A DNA stretch of 64,000 nucleotides from Arbacia lixula (GCA_963669155.1 OZ022590.1:4751248-4815247); one strand, 5' to 3'; positions 52,152 to 64,000 are shown, counted from the stretch's first letter. Made by a program: numbers and translations. The notes: a model not told the origin generated them from the letters alone.

Positions 52152-54033
52152 ATGGACCTATCATGGATGGACTGCGCTCGGATAGACTTCCTTTGATCTT
52201 TGATGACCGCCGCCTCATAAAAAGTCAAGACATTCAGGTTTTTCAAGCAATACGCTGTATTTCTAATTAGCCTGTGCCTTCCACTGACTAACAAAAGAAA
52301 ATCTGGTTTGAAAAATAAGTCTACCGTTCAGCTTTCGCTGGGAATTCATACTCATAGCTGATTTTATTACTCACGGTGGGAATTAGTTTTGGGCGGGCGA
52401 AGGGAAACTTTGATAAGATTGTAGAAAGAATTTGGTTCGTAACTTTTTCGGAAATCTCCGGACATGAAATGGAGGTTGTTTCCATGGAAGGTGAAACACT
52501 CAATAAACGATTTCTCTGACATGTTTTCCACAGTATTCTCACAAAAACGAAGCAACAATATCTAAAATTCACATAATCGTATCATTACAAGGTGTACTAC
52601 TGCAAATGCAGCTCACTTCATGAAGTAGTTCTGAAATCTTCTGCGCAATTTCTCTCAATGCATCCAAAATTTGTCTTGCATATTTGGCGGCGATCGTCAC
52701 TGGGTCAAAGAACCCAACGCGTCAAATATACTTCTGTGCTGTCAATGAACGCGACTGGTGTAGGAATAAATTAAGCCTTTGACCCCGTCAGCGCAATACC
52801 CCACTAGCGCCTGGAACGAGACTAACCGCGCTAACCCCAGTGACAGAGCAGGCGAGGGGCGCAGACCCGATTCTGCATCGAATTTCTTATTCCTTTTGGT
52901 GGCCACCAATCACAATCGTTTTGGAGCGCGCGATAGACCAACGCACATGGACGACGCGACTGTAGGCGATCGGCATGGATTCGTTCATTTGAACAGCGCG
53001 GTAACAGTAGACTTGTGAAGCGTTGTATTTCATAACAAATATCTCTTTTTAAAATTTAGAATAACCAAACTGTCTACGTAAAATAACTAAACATGATAAC
53101 AGAACATCTCATTATTTTCAATTCTTTCTATAAATTCGGCGTAGCTACGTTTTCAAACAATACCTACACATTCACATAATGTACGATCCGAAACGCATTT
53201 GTAACGTGGGTTGGACGATAACCTGGGTATTAATATGAATTATTCATAAACTAACGCCATAATTGGCATACAGACGTGACCTATCTATAACTATTCATAA
53301 GCGTTGTCCTGAATATATAATTAGTTTGGTTCGGTCAGTGCATGGACCTATCATGGATGGACTGTGCTCGGATAGATTTCCTTTGATCTATGATGACCGC
53401 CGCCTCATTAAAATTCAAGACATTCAGGTGTTTTAAACAATTAGCTGTATTTCTAATTAGGTTGTGCCTTCCTCGGAATAACAAAAGAAAATCTCTTTTG
53501 AGAAATATGTCAACCGTTAAGCCTTCGCTAGGAGCTCTTAGGTGATCTTTTTACACACACTGTGAATTAATTTTGGGGTGAGCGAGGGGAAATTTTGGAA
53601 AAATTGGAGAAAGAATTTGGTCCGTAACTTTTTTGGACACCTCCGGACACGAAAATGAGCTTGTTTCCATGGAAGATAAAACACTCAATAAACGATTTAC
53701 AAGATATTTTTAAGGAAATATGATTGGATTGCTTAATGTACGATATGGAGGCATTTCTCTGGCATGTTTTCTACAGTATTCTCCTTTTATCCCCAAAACG
53801 AAGCAACAATATAATCTGAAATACACAGAATCGTATCTTTATAAGATGTACTACAACTGCACATGCACTTCAGTTCATGAAGTGGTTCTGAAATCTTCTG
53901 CGCATACAAAATATATATTCCTCTAAATGCATCCAAAATTCGCTTGTCGGTTGTTCACTGGATCAAAGAACCCATAAATGCGTCAAATATTCTATTGTGC
54001 TATCAATGAACGCGACTGGTGTAGGAAATAAAT
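52152..54033 (+). repeat. Long direct repeat, two copies of about 620-690 bp
   Basis: Copy 1 (52152-52771) and copy 2 (53342-54033) share ATGGACCTATCATGGATGGA at the start, TGATGACCGCCGCCTCAT, TGTATTTCTAATTAG, ACACTCAATAAACGATTT and GAACGCGACTGGTGTAGGAA at the end. They differ by many substitutions and small indels, so the duplication is not recent. No intact protein is seen in either. Confidence 0.9.
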
Positions 54034-54288
54034 TATGCTTCGTGCTGACTCCAGTTCTAACACCTTCCTGGTCAGTGCAAGGCATCATAATTAGTCTTTT
54101 CTAGGCGTACGGGATACAAAAGTACTGCTCAGAGGCTACAAGGCGTGAGGGACAACCCACATCCACAATGTCTTGTCAAAGGGCTAGAATAAACTACTCG
54201 TCATGACGACTCCACCTTCCTGCTTACACCATGCAGGGAACACCTCCCTGCACCATGTGTAAACCAAACTGTCCGGCAGCGTGATTCA

Positions 54289-54443
54289 CACTAGTCTAGG
54301 TTCTAGACTATTTAACAGCCCGAATTCGTGTACAAAAAAAACGCGCGAAGGAACTCCGGGGGATCGCGCGATCGCTGAGTTCCGTCGCGCGCTGAGTACA
54401 CGAATTCAGGCTGATAAAATACGTTTAGAAAGTAGACTAGATT
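54289..54443. repeat. Short fold-back element
   Basis: CTAGTCTAGGTTCTAGACTA with AGCCCGAATTCGTGTAC on the left pairs with GTACACGAATTCAGGCTGAT and AAAGTAGACTAG on the right. CTAG at both tips may be a target duplication. The 79-codon open frame at 54281-54520 lies over it and is not a gene. Confidence 0.8.
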
Positions 54444-54619
54444 CATACGTTCGTGGCCTAATCTCTTTAGCGCGTGCCAAACACGGGGGTGTGCATGTTG
54501 AGCAGCGTCGTAGGAAATAGAAGCGGTCGATCGACCATCGAGCTTGATGGTACTGGGCCCCGAGTACTGGGCGTGCTATGTTTGCGCTAGGTTCCCAAAA
54601 TCTTGTACATATTGTCGGC

Positions 54620-55200
54620 TCTGTTTTTCGGCTCTGTCAGCTTTATTCAGGTTTTTCTTACTCTTTTCTTCCTTTGTATCCCTTTTCTTGCTATTCCTTG
54701 TCAATTTAAGTATTCATTTTTTTTCCTGTTTTTATCTGTATTCATTATTCCCACTCTTCTCTTTTTGATTTTTCATTTGTTTTTGTTATGATTCTTTGTG
54801 TTTTTTTTAATTTACTTTTCTCTACCCTTCTGTCTTATTTTCTTTCATTCATTTGTGTCTTGCATTTTTCTTTCCATTTGGATGTCCTTTTTACTATTTT
54901 GTCACTTCATTCTTTTACGTGTTCTCTTCTATCCTTTAAGTTTCAATCACACTAATTCATTTATGCAAATGTTTTGTGTTCCTTTTTATCATGGCCCTTT
55001 CAATATGTCATTTTTTCCATTGGTTTCATTTCATATTCATCATTTCAAACATTGTCTTTGTTTTTGTTTTAACCTTGATTTCTCCCGTTCACAACATGTT
55101 TTTCATTGTTTCTTTTGCTTCTTCCCATTGTTATTTCTTTCATTCGTTAATTTGAGTGTGTGTCATGCTATTATTTTCCCTTCCTCTTTCATCATCTGTA
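54620..55200 (+). repeat. Strand-asymmetric T-rich tract upstream of the right-hand gene
   Basis: About 580 bp very rich in T and C and poor in G and A on the plus strand. Long Phe/Leu/Ser open frames in it (for example 54798-55235) arise from composition. It ends about 360 bp before the start codon of the next gene. Confidence 0.7.
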
Positions 55201-55557
55201 TAACATGCCATTCTCAATATATATTGAGAACGTGAAGATTATGAAAGTAAAGTATCTATTTTCACTGGTATATATGGACGAAATATTATGACAATGTGTT
55301 TTTTTTTGAGGGGGGGGGGGGTGGGTAGGTGATATATCAGCCAATAACCGCGGTTGCATTTTTCTAATGTGATCATTTACAAACCTTGGATACTTGTTAT
55401 GTGGTTATCAGAGTGGTGATGCTGATGAGATTTTTCTAATAATGTGTAAATTTCGCTTCAACATTCATGATATGTACTAAAAATCAACTGCTTTTCTTAC
55501 CTAAATTGTGTCTTTCAAATCACTTTTTTTAATAGGTTGGGATCTTGTTAAACAGTC

Positions 55558-56395
55558 ATGGAGAAAAAAACTCGGAAAGAAAATTATCTTGATCCTGCAA
55601 GAATAGAAGGTGATCTGAGCATGAAATGTCATTGTGGAAATGGCTGCTTACGCAAAATGGACGTTCAAACTGCGTTGATGTGGAGGACACGACTGTTTGA
55701 GGTGAAAGAGGGGAGTGGCAGACAGGTCAAGATAATTGAACTGATGCAGAGCATGGCACTTCAGACAGACTGCAGACAGTTCGTCATAAACGGAGAACTT
55801 ATCTGCAGGTATTCTGTGCAGTCACATTACATTGTTTATAATTTCGTACAACGTAAAAAGTCAAAGGTCAATGACATTTAATAAAAAGCACATACCCTTA
55901 TGCCATGTCTGTACATAGGATAATAAGTACATCATGACATATCTGAGTACAAGTGATCTGAAAACATCGAAGGTAAACTTATGTGAATTGAATGTATTTA
56001 AAGTGCAAATTTTGCACTTCTAGTTTATTGAGGAAATGACACTGCTCTCTTAAGTTCATTTTGACAAAGTGTATATCTACTCGAAAGTATACATGTGCAC
56101 TCACTAAGATTATAAAATACATTTAACTTTTGTTCTGCATGCTCATTTTATGACCAAAAATTGCAAGATCAATTCATATTTCAATATCAATTGATTACAG
56201 CTTGATTTGTAATGAATGTGTCATCTCTCTATTACTTTTATTTCAGACATGCTTGGTGCCAATTCATGAAGATTTCGAGGAATTCGTTCTATCGTGCTCT
56301 TGCGCTTCTGAAAAATGGGAGAGTTTTTAATCCATGCTCAACATTTGTCAGTGGAAGAGACACCAACGGTAAGACAATTTTTATGAATAGGAAAA

Positions 56396-56428
<33 letters not shown>

Positions 56429-59400
56429 AATAATACCTGTAATATGGCATTATACATGTACTTAGTAATGGCAGTACACTATGTGTTGCTGGATGCATTG
56501 AGCACCCTTTGACATTTGATGTTGCGAGAAGAAAGTAAAATGGAGCTCTTCTCACACAGTAATTTGCATCAAAATTTCCAGAGGAGTTTGGGAGAAGTCA
56601 TACTTGTTAAGAGCATTATCTCCTTATGCATATGCTGTTTGATTATCTAATTTACTTCATGGTGAGAAACAACAAAGAGGTGTATTCTCTGAAAATAACA
56701 CTGCACGCTGTTTAGTAATAGTAATTCTCCATCAAGTAAGCCTACATGCTGATCCTGTACAATGTTTATGAGCTAACATTTTTTTTTTATATGTACATAA
56801 GGTATGGCAGCAATTGGGTTCATGGAGCAGTACATCAAGAGAATGGGAGACACATGCCCACAAAGCGGACGGATATTCCTGCCCTGTTGTACTGGGATAG
56901 GAGACATCTACCACAAATTCTTGGCATCGAGAGACAACATTAGCAAGATTTCCAGGTCGCATTTTGGAAGGATTTGGCACAAACATTTCATGCACGTCTC
57001 CTTCCCTAAGGTATGTTTTGAATTGTACAAAAATTAAAAAATATTTGAGGGGAGTGAGTTGTACATTATTAATATCAACATTCATGCTACATCTGCTATA
57101 TAATACAGGTTACATATAAAAGCATTTTGATATACTTATTTCCAGTTAATCATCACATCTGTCAATTTATGTTTGCTTATCATAGCACCATGTGTGTAAA
57201 TGAAACAGAGGCAGGGGTATTTGTATATGTCTGTATGCATATATTCATTCATTTTTATGTCCTTCCACAGATAACGAGGATGACAAAGTGCAATATCTGT
57301 ATTCTGGCGAAAGAGGTCATTTCCAAGACGTCTGACCCTCTAACCAGAGAAAATCTTGTAAGGGAACGAGACGAACACCTGCAGCGACAGTGGTATGTAA
57401 GATATATTCAAATGTTAGATATATTCACGATTTATAAGTAAATCATGAGGAATTACAAGTAGCCACTGTTTCATAAGATTTATCTTGATTGTTAGCTGGA
57501 TTTTGGTTGAATGCCAAGACATTTTATTCTTATTCAGGATTGAACATCTTCATATGTGTACATGACAATTCAGGAAATACAAAATGATGTACATGTACTG
57601 GGGGAAAATACATGACTTTCAGATACCTTGCACAGATTCTCTTATTTACGGGTTGTTCATGCTCGTTCTTGGATTTATATAGGTTGGAGCGGAAATTGTA
57701 TTATGAGAGGAGAGAAGAGGCGGTGCAGGATCAAAAGGGGAAGCTGAGCATAATTATGGATGGGATGGATCAGGCCAAAACGTATCTCCCTCATTTCAAA
57801 GGATGGTCAGCTCCTAAGGTAAGAGTACTAAAGTCCACATCTGGATACATTTGCAATACAAAAATTCAGATAATGAGGTTGATGAGCAAATGAATAAAGA
57901 GATTTTCTCATTCAGCTTCGAAAACAAACGTGTTGATCAGGATAATTGTAATTGTAGGATCCCTGGAGGCTAGGGAAGAAGCTATTTACCCTGTTAAAAT
58001 GTTACTGATTAGTGTGACATAAATTCATCAGTGATGTTAAATTCCTTATGGAAGACAGGTTAATTCTGACAAATACACATTTCTGCACAAAACAACAAAT
58101 CTGTTGGAAATATACATACAGAATATTACTGTGTTCATTGCGATTTCTTGTACTCCTTTGTCTGAAGGACTGTGACAAATACAGGCTTCAACCACATATT
58201 GAGGGTTGTCTGGTCCACGGGCGATCCTTCCATGCTTACGTGTCACTAGAAGATGGCCATGACTCCAGCATGGTCATTAATTGCCTCCTTGCTACATTGT
58301 GCCAAGTGAGTGATGATGGCGTACTTCCCCCGACCCTCTACATTCAGCTGGACAACTGCTGGAGGGAGAACAAGAACCGCTACTTCATTGGGTTCATGGC
58401 GTTCCTGGTTGCTGCACACATATTCAAGGAGGTAAACGAGCATGCAGACCAATATATCTATTCATGTCAGTATACTTTTAAAGAAATTTGAATCTGCATT
58501 TTGTGGTTTGTACATTTTTAAAAATATTTTTGCAACAATTGTTATCAATACCATACAACATTTATAATGGAGTGCCAGGTGAAAACGATCGGTATGCGGA
58601 TTATAGAATATACAAGCTATTGGCTGCTCACATATTACTATTTTTGCTAATGATGGTAAAGAGGATATGTATAGTGTGTGAGTGACTTTCTGACTTTAAT
58701 CAATTGCAGTCAGAGACCTCAATCAAATGCATGCATTGAGCTGTCTGTATTTGATTGCAACAGATTGCAGTCAGCAACCTCAATTGCTATAAACTTGATC
58801 TCAGGTTCTCATATATCTGTCCCATATTCTTACTAAGTTCTTTAACAAAAAAAAATTATTACATACCGGTACTTTTTTTACAGGTCCAGATGTCATTTTT
58901 GATGGTGGGTCATACTCATGAAGACATTGACCAGCGTTTCAGCTGCATTTCTCGTGCCCTCAAGCGTGAAAGTGCCAGGACCCTGCCAGAACTGTTGACA
59001 GTCATTGAAACCTCCATGGCAAACACTACAAGCAGAGCAACCAGACTTGGCAGAGTGTTTGACATCAAATCATGGTTGGAGCCCTTCCTTGCCCCACTCA
59101 GTCAGCATTCAGCACAGCATGCATTCAGGTAATTCATTTTATGAATCAGGATGTAAGAAGAAAGCTAGTCACATGTATTCATAGGTTGATTTCATTTTGG
59201 GGGCTTATAATTTATATAAGCTGGTTATAGAGAAAAGAACGAGGCAAAAGAGTTTTGTAGGACATATAATTAGAAACGATGGTCTTGAAAATTGAGCATT
59301 GACAGGAAAGATAGAGGGAAAGAGGGGGAAGGAAGGAAACAAATGAATTGGATGACCAGTCTGAATGCATGGATTGCAAAAGGAAGTGGAACTGATTCAA

Positions 59401-61728
59401 ACAGCTAGGAACAGAGATTTGTGACATGCCATGATCGCCTACGTCTCCGGATATGGCACTTATAGGGATAGATACTTTCTTTCACTGTTGCTTCACTGCA
59501 GAAATAAATACATGTATTGGACAAGGGTCTCCAGCTTTGCTGTTATCAATGTGTAAGTCCTTGAAAAGAATAGATTTTAACAAATGTAACTAACCGTTTG
59601 AATAAATGAAGTATATACTAGTTCTTAGGGTTACAGATGAGACATGTCCATTTCTTGTGCTGTGTTTATGTTGTTTTGTACAAGCATGTACAATGTATTT
59701 GATGCCTTGTGCATGAAATGCAAAATGAAGATGGACCTTTTTAAATTGTCTTTGATACTTATGAAAAGGAAGTGGAGGTGAGTAACATCAAGTCATATTA
59801 TTTAAAAGATTAGTGGAGAATCAGTTTCCATACCAAACCATTTTCCTCTAAGTCAGTGTATGTCAAATCACTTTGATGTTTGATTTCACGCTTATTTTTC
59901 AGGTTGACCTGGTCACCAGGAAGCCAGAAACATGTGCTGCTACATTATAAGCAGTGGACCCAAGATAAGGAGTGGCTACCAGCCACTTATGATCAGCAGC
60001 ACAAAGTCTTCATCTCTGATGTGAATGGGAGCATGAAGCTGCCACCTGGGATGCCAGCCTTGAGGGAGCCCACATACGAGCGGCAGAATCTAGACATGGT
60101 GCAGCGCACTATAAACTCTGGAGCTCACCATCTAGATTCTGACCAACACGACTGGTGGAGCTCATTCTTCAACAACCCAACAGATGGCATCCCAGACAGT
60201 GTTTGGGCTCCTGACATCTTGAAGCAGCACGCAGCTGACATCAGTGAGGATGAGGAGATGGCAGTGGTTGCTGGTCCAACTGTGCTAACGCCTTTTCTTG
60301 AGAGGGAACGGCGTGCTCCCCATGTAAGTACTCAAATTGTTATTGAGGATTCATGCAGGAATGTACAAACTTTCTGTTTGCTTTATGTCAGAATTCAGAC
60401 AGATACAGTTGAACTCATATATGTATGTTAAAGATTTCACCAATGGTTACCCAAAATATAATGGAATAGATGAATTGATTAACAATACCAGCACATTGAC
60501 GCATCCCTAAAAGAGCGTACATGTACCATCTGAAACCCATGGAACATTTTGCTGTATGATAAATAAGGAAGCCTTGTAATTTAAATCAAACACATATTTC
60601 CCTTACGACACCAGCACACCATAAGATATTCGTAATAATAATGACCTCCCATACGTATTCAGTGAAATACATTGTAAAATACTTGCTCTACTGATAACAA
60701 TGTGGTGTACTTTTAATTTCAACTTGTACATACTATCCAACCAGTTTATGATGAGGCAGAGAACAGGATATCAGATTTGTAACAATGTGTCTCAACTGTT
60801 TCTGTGGGGAGGAGCATTTGGAACATGATGTTTGTATACTTTGCTCAGAGGAGATGCTGTGATGGTAATGTTTAGTTTACAAATTCATTGTTTAGATTAA
60901 CACATTGAGATTCTTGTTATTCTTTGATCCCCTCTCAATGTACGAGAAATGATCCTTGATTATCACCAGAGTAAAGCTATGACTAAACAAGCAAAATTCA
61001 ATTTAAAACATATTGAGTTTGCAGAACAGTGAAAGAAATGTTAACCAGTTCTTGTGTCCATTGTTTTTTCATGAGGTACGGTCAGACAGTGGTAAGATTT
61101 TTAATCCTAACAGATGTGTGATCTACACTTCCTTGTTTAAACCCAAATTTCAGAGAAGTATCATTTTTGTTGTCATGACTGTGCATGTAAGGCCTAGTAA
61201 CCTATTAACCCTGCCTCTTTAAATGAGTATCATGGTTGAGTGCTTACGTAGGTGAGAAATTTACATCAGTGAGTGTAGCCACACTGCCCAATATTTTGGG
61301 TATTTTGATAAATGATTTGTGATAATTGCGCAATCAAAGCATCAGACTACCGAAAACAGACGACTCAAAATATCAACAAACATAAGCGGAGCAATGGCAT
61401 AATAATACTGATGTATTTCTTTTTTTGCTCCGCTTTCATTCTTGTGCAGATCAACAAGAGAGGCCAGTCAGCACAAGGAAATGAGCAACACATAACACCG
61501 GGAAAGATGGTGCTCACTGCCGTGAAGAAAGTGGGTTGTGTTGTTGGGGTCAATGGTGAGAATATCACCATTGACCTGTACAATGGAAAGAAAAATACAT
61601 TATGGAGGCCTGATGTTAGAGCAAATGGTAACCCCAGGCAAGTCACCATTGCAAAAGAAAGTGTGTGCCAAGTTTTTGACTTGACACCTGGTTTGAGATT
61701 GCCTGGGGTTATCAAACATCTAATTTAG
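55558..61728 (+). CDS. GHTHEDID-family protein (DUF7869-like), candidate transposase, nine exons
   Basis: Exons are 55558-55808, 56247-56368, 56802-57010, 57271-57392, 57683-57818, 58168-58431, 58884-59128, 59903-60323 and 61450-61728. All are GT-AG and total 2049 nt (682 residues plus stop). The ATG follows an acceptor-like TTTTTAATAG at 55535, so a 5' non-coding exon is likely. Residues 24-30 have C-x-C-x3-C and 201-204 CNIC, probable zinc ligands. The core has IIMDGMDQAK (Asp261/264), LYIQLDNCWRENKN (Asp342) and FLMVGHTHEDIDQ (His378, His380, Glu381, Asp382/384). Spacing and strand-like contexts fit an RNase H-type metal site. This family is multicopy in many invertebrate genomes and I believe is catalogued as DUF7869; its role is not established. 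The C-terminal about 80 residues (PGKMVLTAV, VGCVVGVNGENITIDLYNGKKNTLWR) look like a small barrel and resemble the end of the ParB-like protein. Position inside the inverted repeats makes it the best transposase candidate. Confidence 0.85.
56399..56426. repeat. (GA)n microsatellite in intron 2
   Basis: Uninterrupted GA dinucleotides just after exon 2 of the GHTHEDID-family gene. Confidence 0.95.
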
Positions 61729-63290
61729 CTGCATCATTCTCTATACCACCTGATTGTCCCTATTTGCATATCACTTGCATAAAGAAACATGCAATATTCG
61801 CTATCTGTACAGTAGCGTCCAATCCAATACATCTAATACAACCTCTGAGTAATGTAAATGTTAAAGTTAAACGAGTCTCAAATGTTCTCAAAATCCTAAC
61901 AACAATAGCCAGCTCCAGTGGAAATACAACTGCATTCATGAAAGTAAAGTTTTGCTGAAACAATTGATACTATTTCTGCACACTGTGCAACATATGTGCA
62001 GACTTCAAATAAATAAATTTCTGTTCATCATTTAAAACTTAATACATGTATCATAATGTCCAGTGTAATAAAGTAATGGTGTTAGTCACAACCAGTTTGT
62101 TATCATGAATGTCCATTCTTTCTAGGTGTGTGTTGATAATTGTTCATGGATGGAAAAGATAAATCATGCATTATATAAATCATTATAAATCGTATATAAA
62201 TCATTATGTAAAACCAGTATCATAAGTCCATCTAAAAAGGAAGGAGTAAAACAGTAGGGTTTAGAGTGAGCCTTGCGGCTCTGGATATTGTTCATAAACA
62301 TTGTGTTGCTTTTCATATATGTCCTTGACCACCTTAATTGATAGTGAATCATGTATGTGGCAAGATTGTAAATAGATTAACTATTACTGTCCATTTACTT
62401 GTAGTAGTTATGAAACTATATGAAGTGACAAAATACTTGTACTAAAAATGACTCGTACTAAATGCAATACCACACTATGTTCCTGTTTTAGCATATTGGG
62501 ATTTCATTCCCCCAAATCCTAATCAAATTTGAAAAATCATAAGCTTTGTTTTCAGACACTTGTTAACGACAAGAATTTTCAGTTATAAACATCAGATTTC
62601 AACATCTGATTCAAAATAACTGAGAGTGTGATTTAGCAAAAGAAGGGGTCACCAGTCGTGCATAATGTCGTTCATATCTTAGGAACAGCTTGGTGAAACA
62701 CCACCCAGGATACATAATACATGTACTTGTTTTATCATACGCAATTTTCATTTTTTTTCCTTCTAAATGTGATATGAGTAATACATATCACTATTTTTTT
62801 TTTCTGTCCCAAATCTGATTTGAAAAAAAGGTAACTTCAATAGAGAACTAAACATGAACGCTACCTTTGTATGTACATGTATATCTTTTTGTTGTCATTA
62901 TTTAAAGAAAAAATGGTGCCTTAAAATTTTTGTCTTCCTTTGTTATTTTTGCCATTGTTTTTGTCTGTTGTTGATGTTGCTGCTGTTGTTGTTGTTGTGT
63001 GTGTGTTTGTTTGTTTGTGTGTTGTGTGTGTGCGTGCGTGTGTGTGTTTGGGGGAGGGGGTGGGATATCCCATGATATGGACATGCAACAGTCAGTGAGA
63101 ATGTGTTCCCAAACATGATTCTAAACTATTAAAGTAATGTTGATAATGTTTACAATTTGCTTTTATGACACACTACATGTATGTTGTATCACATGTGTTA
63201 TGTTGCATCACCCATGCAACAAGACAGAAATTTGCTTCATTATTCTGCAAGATATTACATAATATTACACTAAAGTATAAAATCAAGAGA
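61729..63290. other. 3' region of the GHTHEDID-family gene
   Basis: AATAAA words at about 62008-62016 and 62066 are candidate poly(A) signals. A (TTG)n/(GT)n run lies at 62965-63050. No further gene is seen. Confidence 0.6.
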
Positions 63291-63299
63291 CCTTCCCAG

Positions 63300-63790
63300 T
63301 TTCGCTGTATAATTCAATAAAAGACACATGCCCACTTATACTGTAAATACAGCGAAATTTCAATAAGACACATGTCCACGTTCGCTGTAGTTAAAGCTGA
63401 ATATCGATGAAACACACCGAAACAGTTTCACTGCATGTAATTACAGCAAAATATCAACTCAAGACACCAGCCCAGTTTTCCTGTAATTACAGCGAAATAC
63501 CAAGACACCAGCCCAGTTTTGCTGTAATTACAGTGAAATACCAAGACACCAGCCCAGTTTTGCTGTAATTACAGTGAAATACCAAGACACCAGCCCAGTT
63601 TTGCTGTAATTACAGCGAAATACCAAGACACCAACCCAGTTTTGCTGTAATAACAGCAAAATACCAAGACACCTGCCCAGTTTTGCTGTAATTACAGCGA
63701 AATACCAAGATACCTGCCCAGTTTCGCTGTAATTGCAGCAAAATATCAAGTGAAAATACACATCGATTTTTGCTAAATTTACAGCGAAAT
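63300..63790 (-). repeat. Right subterminal array of palindromes
   Basis: About ten copies of GCTGTAATTACAGC (variants AGTG, AATAACAGC, AATTGCAGC) lie at about 63437, 63481, 63522, 63563, 63603, 63643, 63685, 63727 and 63770, with decayed copies from 63300. The inner copies have a regular 41-42-bp period with the spacer ACCAAGACACCAGCCCAG. The spacers are the complement of those at 24840-25260. Confidence 0.95.
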
Positions 63791-63857
63791 ATCATCCAAT
63801 GGAAATGCACGATCCTTAACTTTTGAAAATGTAGAAAAATTAAAATTACCGATGGAT

Positions 63858-63937
63858 CTGTATTTTAGCTCGGTTAGAGCAGATTTTTAAAAAACTTGGG
63901 AAACGCGCAAATTACCCAAATCCAACACAACAATGTT
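63858..63937 (-). repeat. Right terminal inverted repeat of the giant element
   Basis: It ends CCAACACAACAATGTT. The reverse complement aligns without gaps to 24713-24792 with six mismatches in 80. Sequence outside (63938 on) does not match the left flank apart from the short GTGTA. Confidence 0.9.
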
Positions 63938-64000
63938 GTGTATGAATTTATATTATGTACATTTTCATGTAAGGTATAATCAATTTGATAATGCAATGGG

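Larger units (their letters stand above)
24713..63937. mobile_element. Candidate giant (about 39.2 kb) TIR DNA transposon, complete
   Basis: The two ends are 80-bp inverted repeats matching at 74 of 80 positions with no gap. Just inside each are arrays of the palindrome CGCTGTAATTACAGCG, oriented oppositely at the two ends. Possible target duplications are GTGTAA (24707-24712) and GTGTAT (63938-63943), a 5 of 6 match. The element encloses exactly two multi-exon genes, each transcribed toward its nearer end and each stopping 2.2-2.6 kb from it. One is a likely RNase H-type enzyme (55558-61728), the other a ParB/sulfiredoxin-like protein (36068-27319). The middle is full of younger MITE insertions, so the original element was shorter. 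I know of no named superfamily with this combination. An alternative is that the repeats are two separate insertions of a smaller element in opposite orientation. Confidence 0.75.

Noticed and set aside
54798-55235. 145-codon hydrophobic open frame
   Set aside because: It lies in a T-rich, strand-biased tract. The Phe/Leu/Ser content follows from composition, and there is no known motif.
63528-63810. Repetitive open frames on the minus strand
   Set aside because: They are translations of the subterminal palindrome array.
24713-63937. Maverick/Polinton identity for the giant element
   Set aside because: No polymerase B, integrase, packaging ATPase or capsid-like gene is visible, and the terminal structure differs.

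Overview
The window looks like intron-rich, AT-rich nuclear DNA of a marine invertebrate. Clear GT-AG split genes, many TACATGTA-type words, (GA)n runs, long poly-C/poly-G runs and very many fold-back elements are present. The protein families seen (stand-alone P2X7 C-terminal domains, Kolobok/THAP-type transposases, and proteins with a GHTHEDID motif) fit an echinoderm or a related deuterostome. That taxonomic guess is weak.

Layout. (1) 1-11.5 kb: the 3' seven exons of a Kolobok-like DDE transposase gene (+, 472-5256, 5' end outside the window), then a complete three-exon gene for a stand-alone P2X7-C-terminal-type zinc domain protein (-, 11125-9190) with two perfect CRE octamers upstream. 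The two genes converge. (2) 11.5-24.7 kb: no gene seen; TTAA-flanked fold-back MITEs, minisatellites and microsatellites. (3) 24713-63937: the main result, a candidate giant DNA transposon of about 39.2 kb. It has 80-bp terminal inverted repeats that match at 74 of 80 positions without gaps. Inside each end lies an array of the palindrome CGCTGTAATTACAGCG, and the two arrays are in opposite orientation. (4) The last 63 bases are flanking DNA.

The giant element carries two complete, spliced, outward-facing genes. Toward the left end (36068-27319, -) is a gene for about 677 residues with a ParB/sulfiredoxin-like DGNH motif, an acidic linker made partly from a triplicated 57-nt exon, and a C-terminal beta-barrel-like domain. 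It reads through only if an 8-base C run is counted as 7. Toward the right end (55558-61728, +) is a nine-exon gene for 682 residues of the GHTHEDID family (I believe catalogued as DUF7869), with acidic residues spaced as in an RNase H-type nuclease. I infer that this is the transposase and that the ParB-like protein is its partner, with the palindromes as likely binding sites. Both proteins end in a similar small domain.

The 19-kb centre between the two genes has no gene I can support. It holds nested MITEs whose insertion order can be read from TTAA target duplications and from empty sites elsewhere in the window, plus tandem and long direct repeats.

Exon boundaries come from reading frame continuity and GT-AG signals by eye. 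Family names come from memory of conserved motifs; no search was run.
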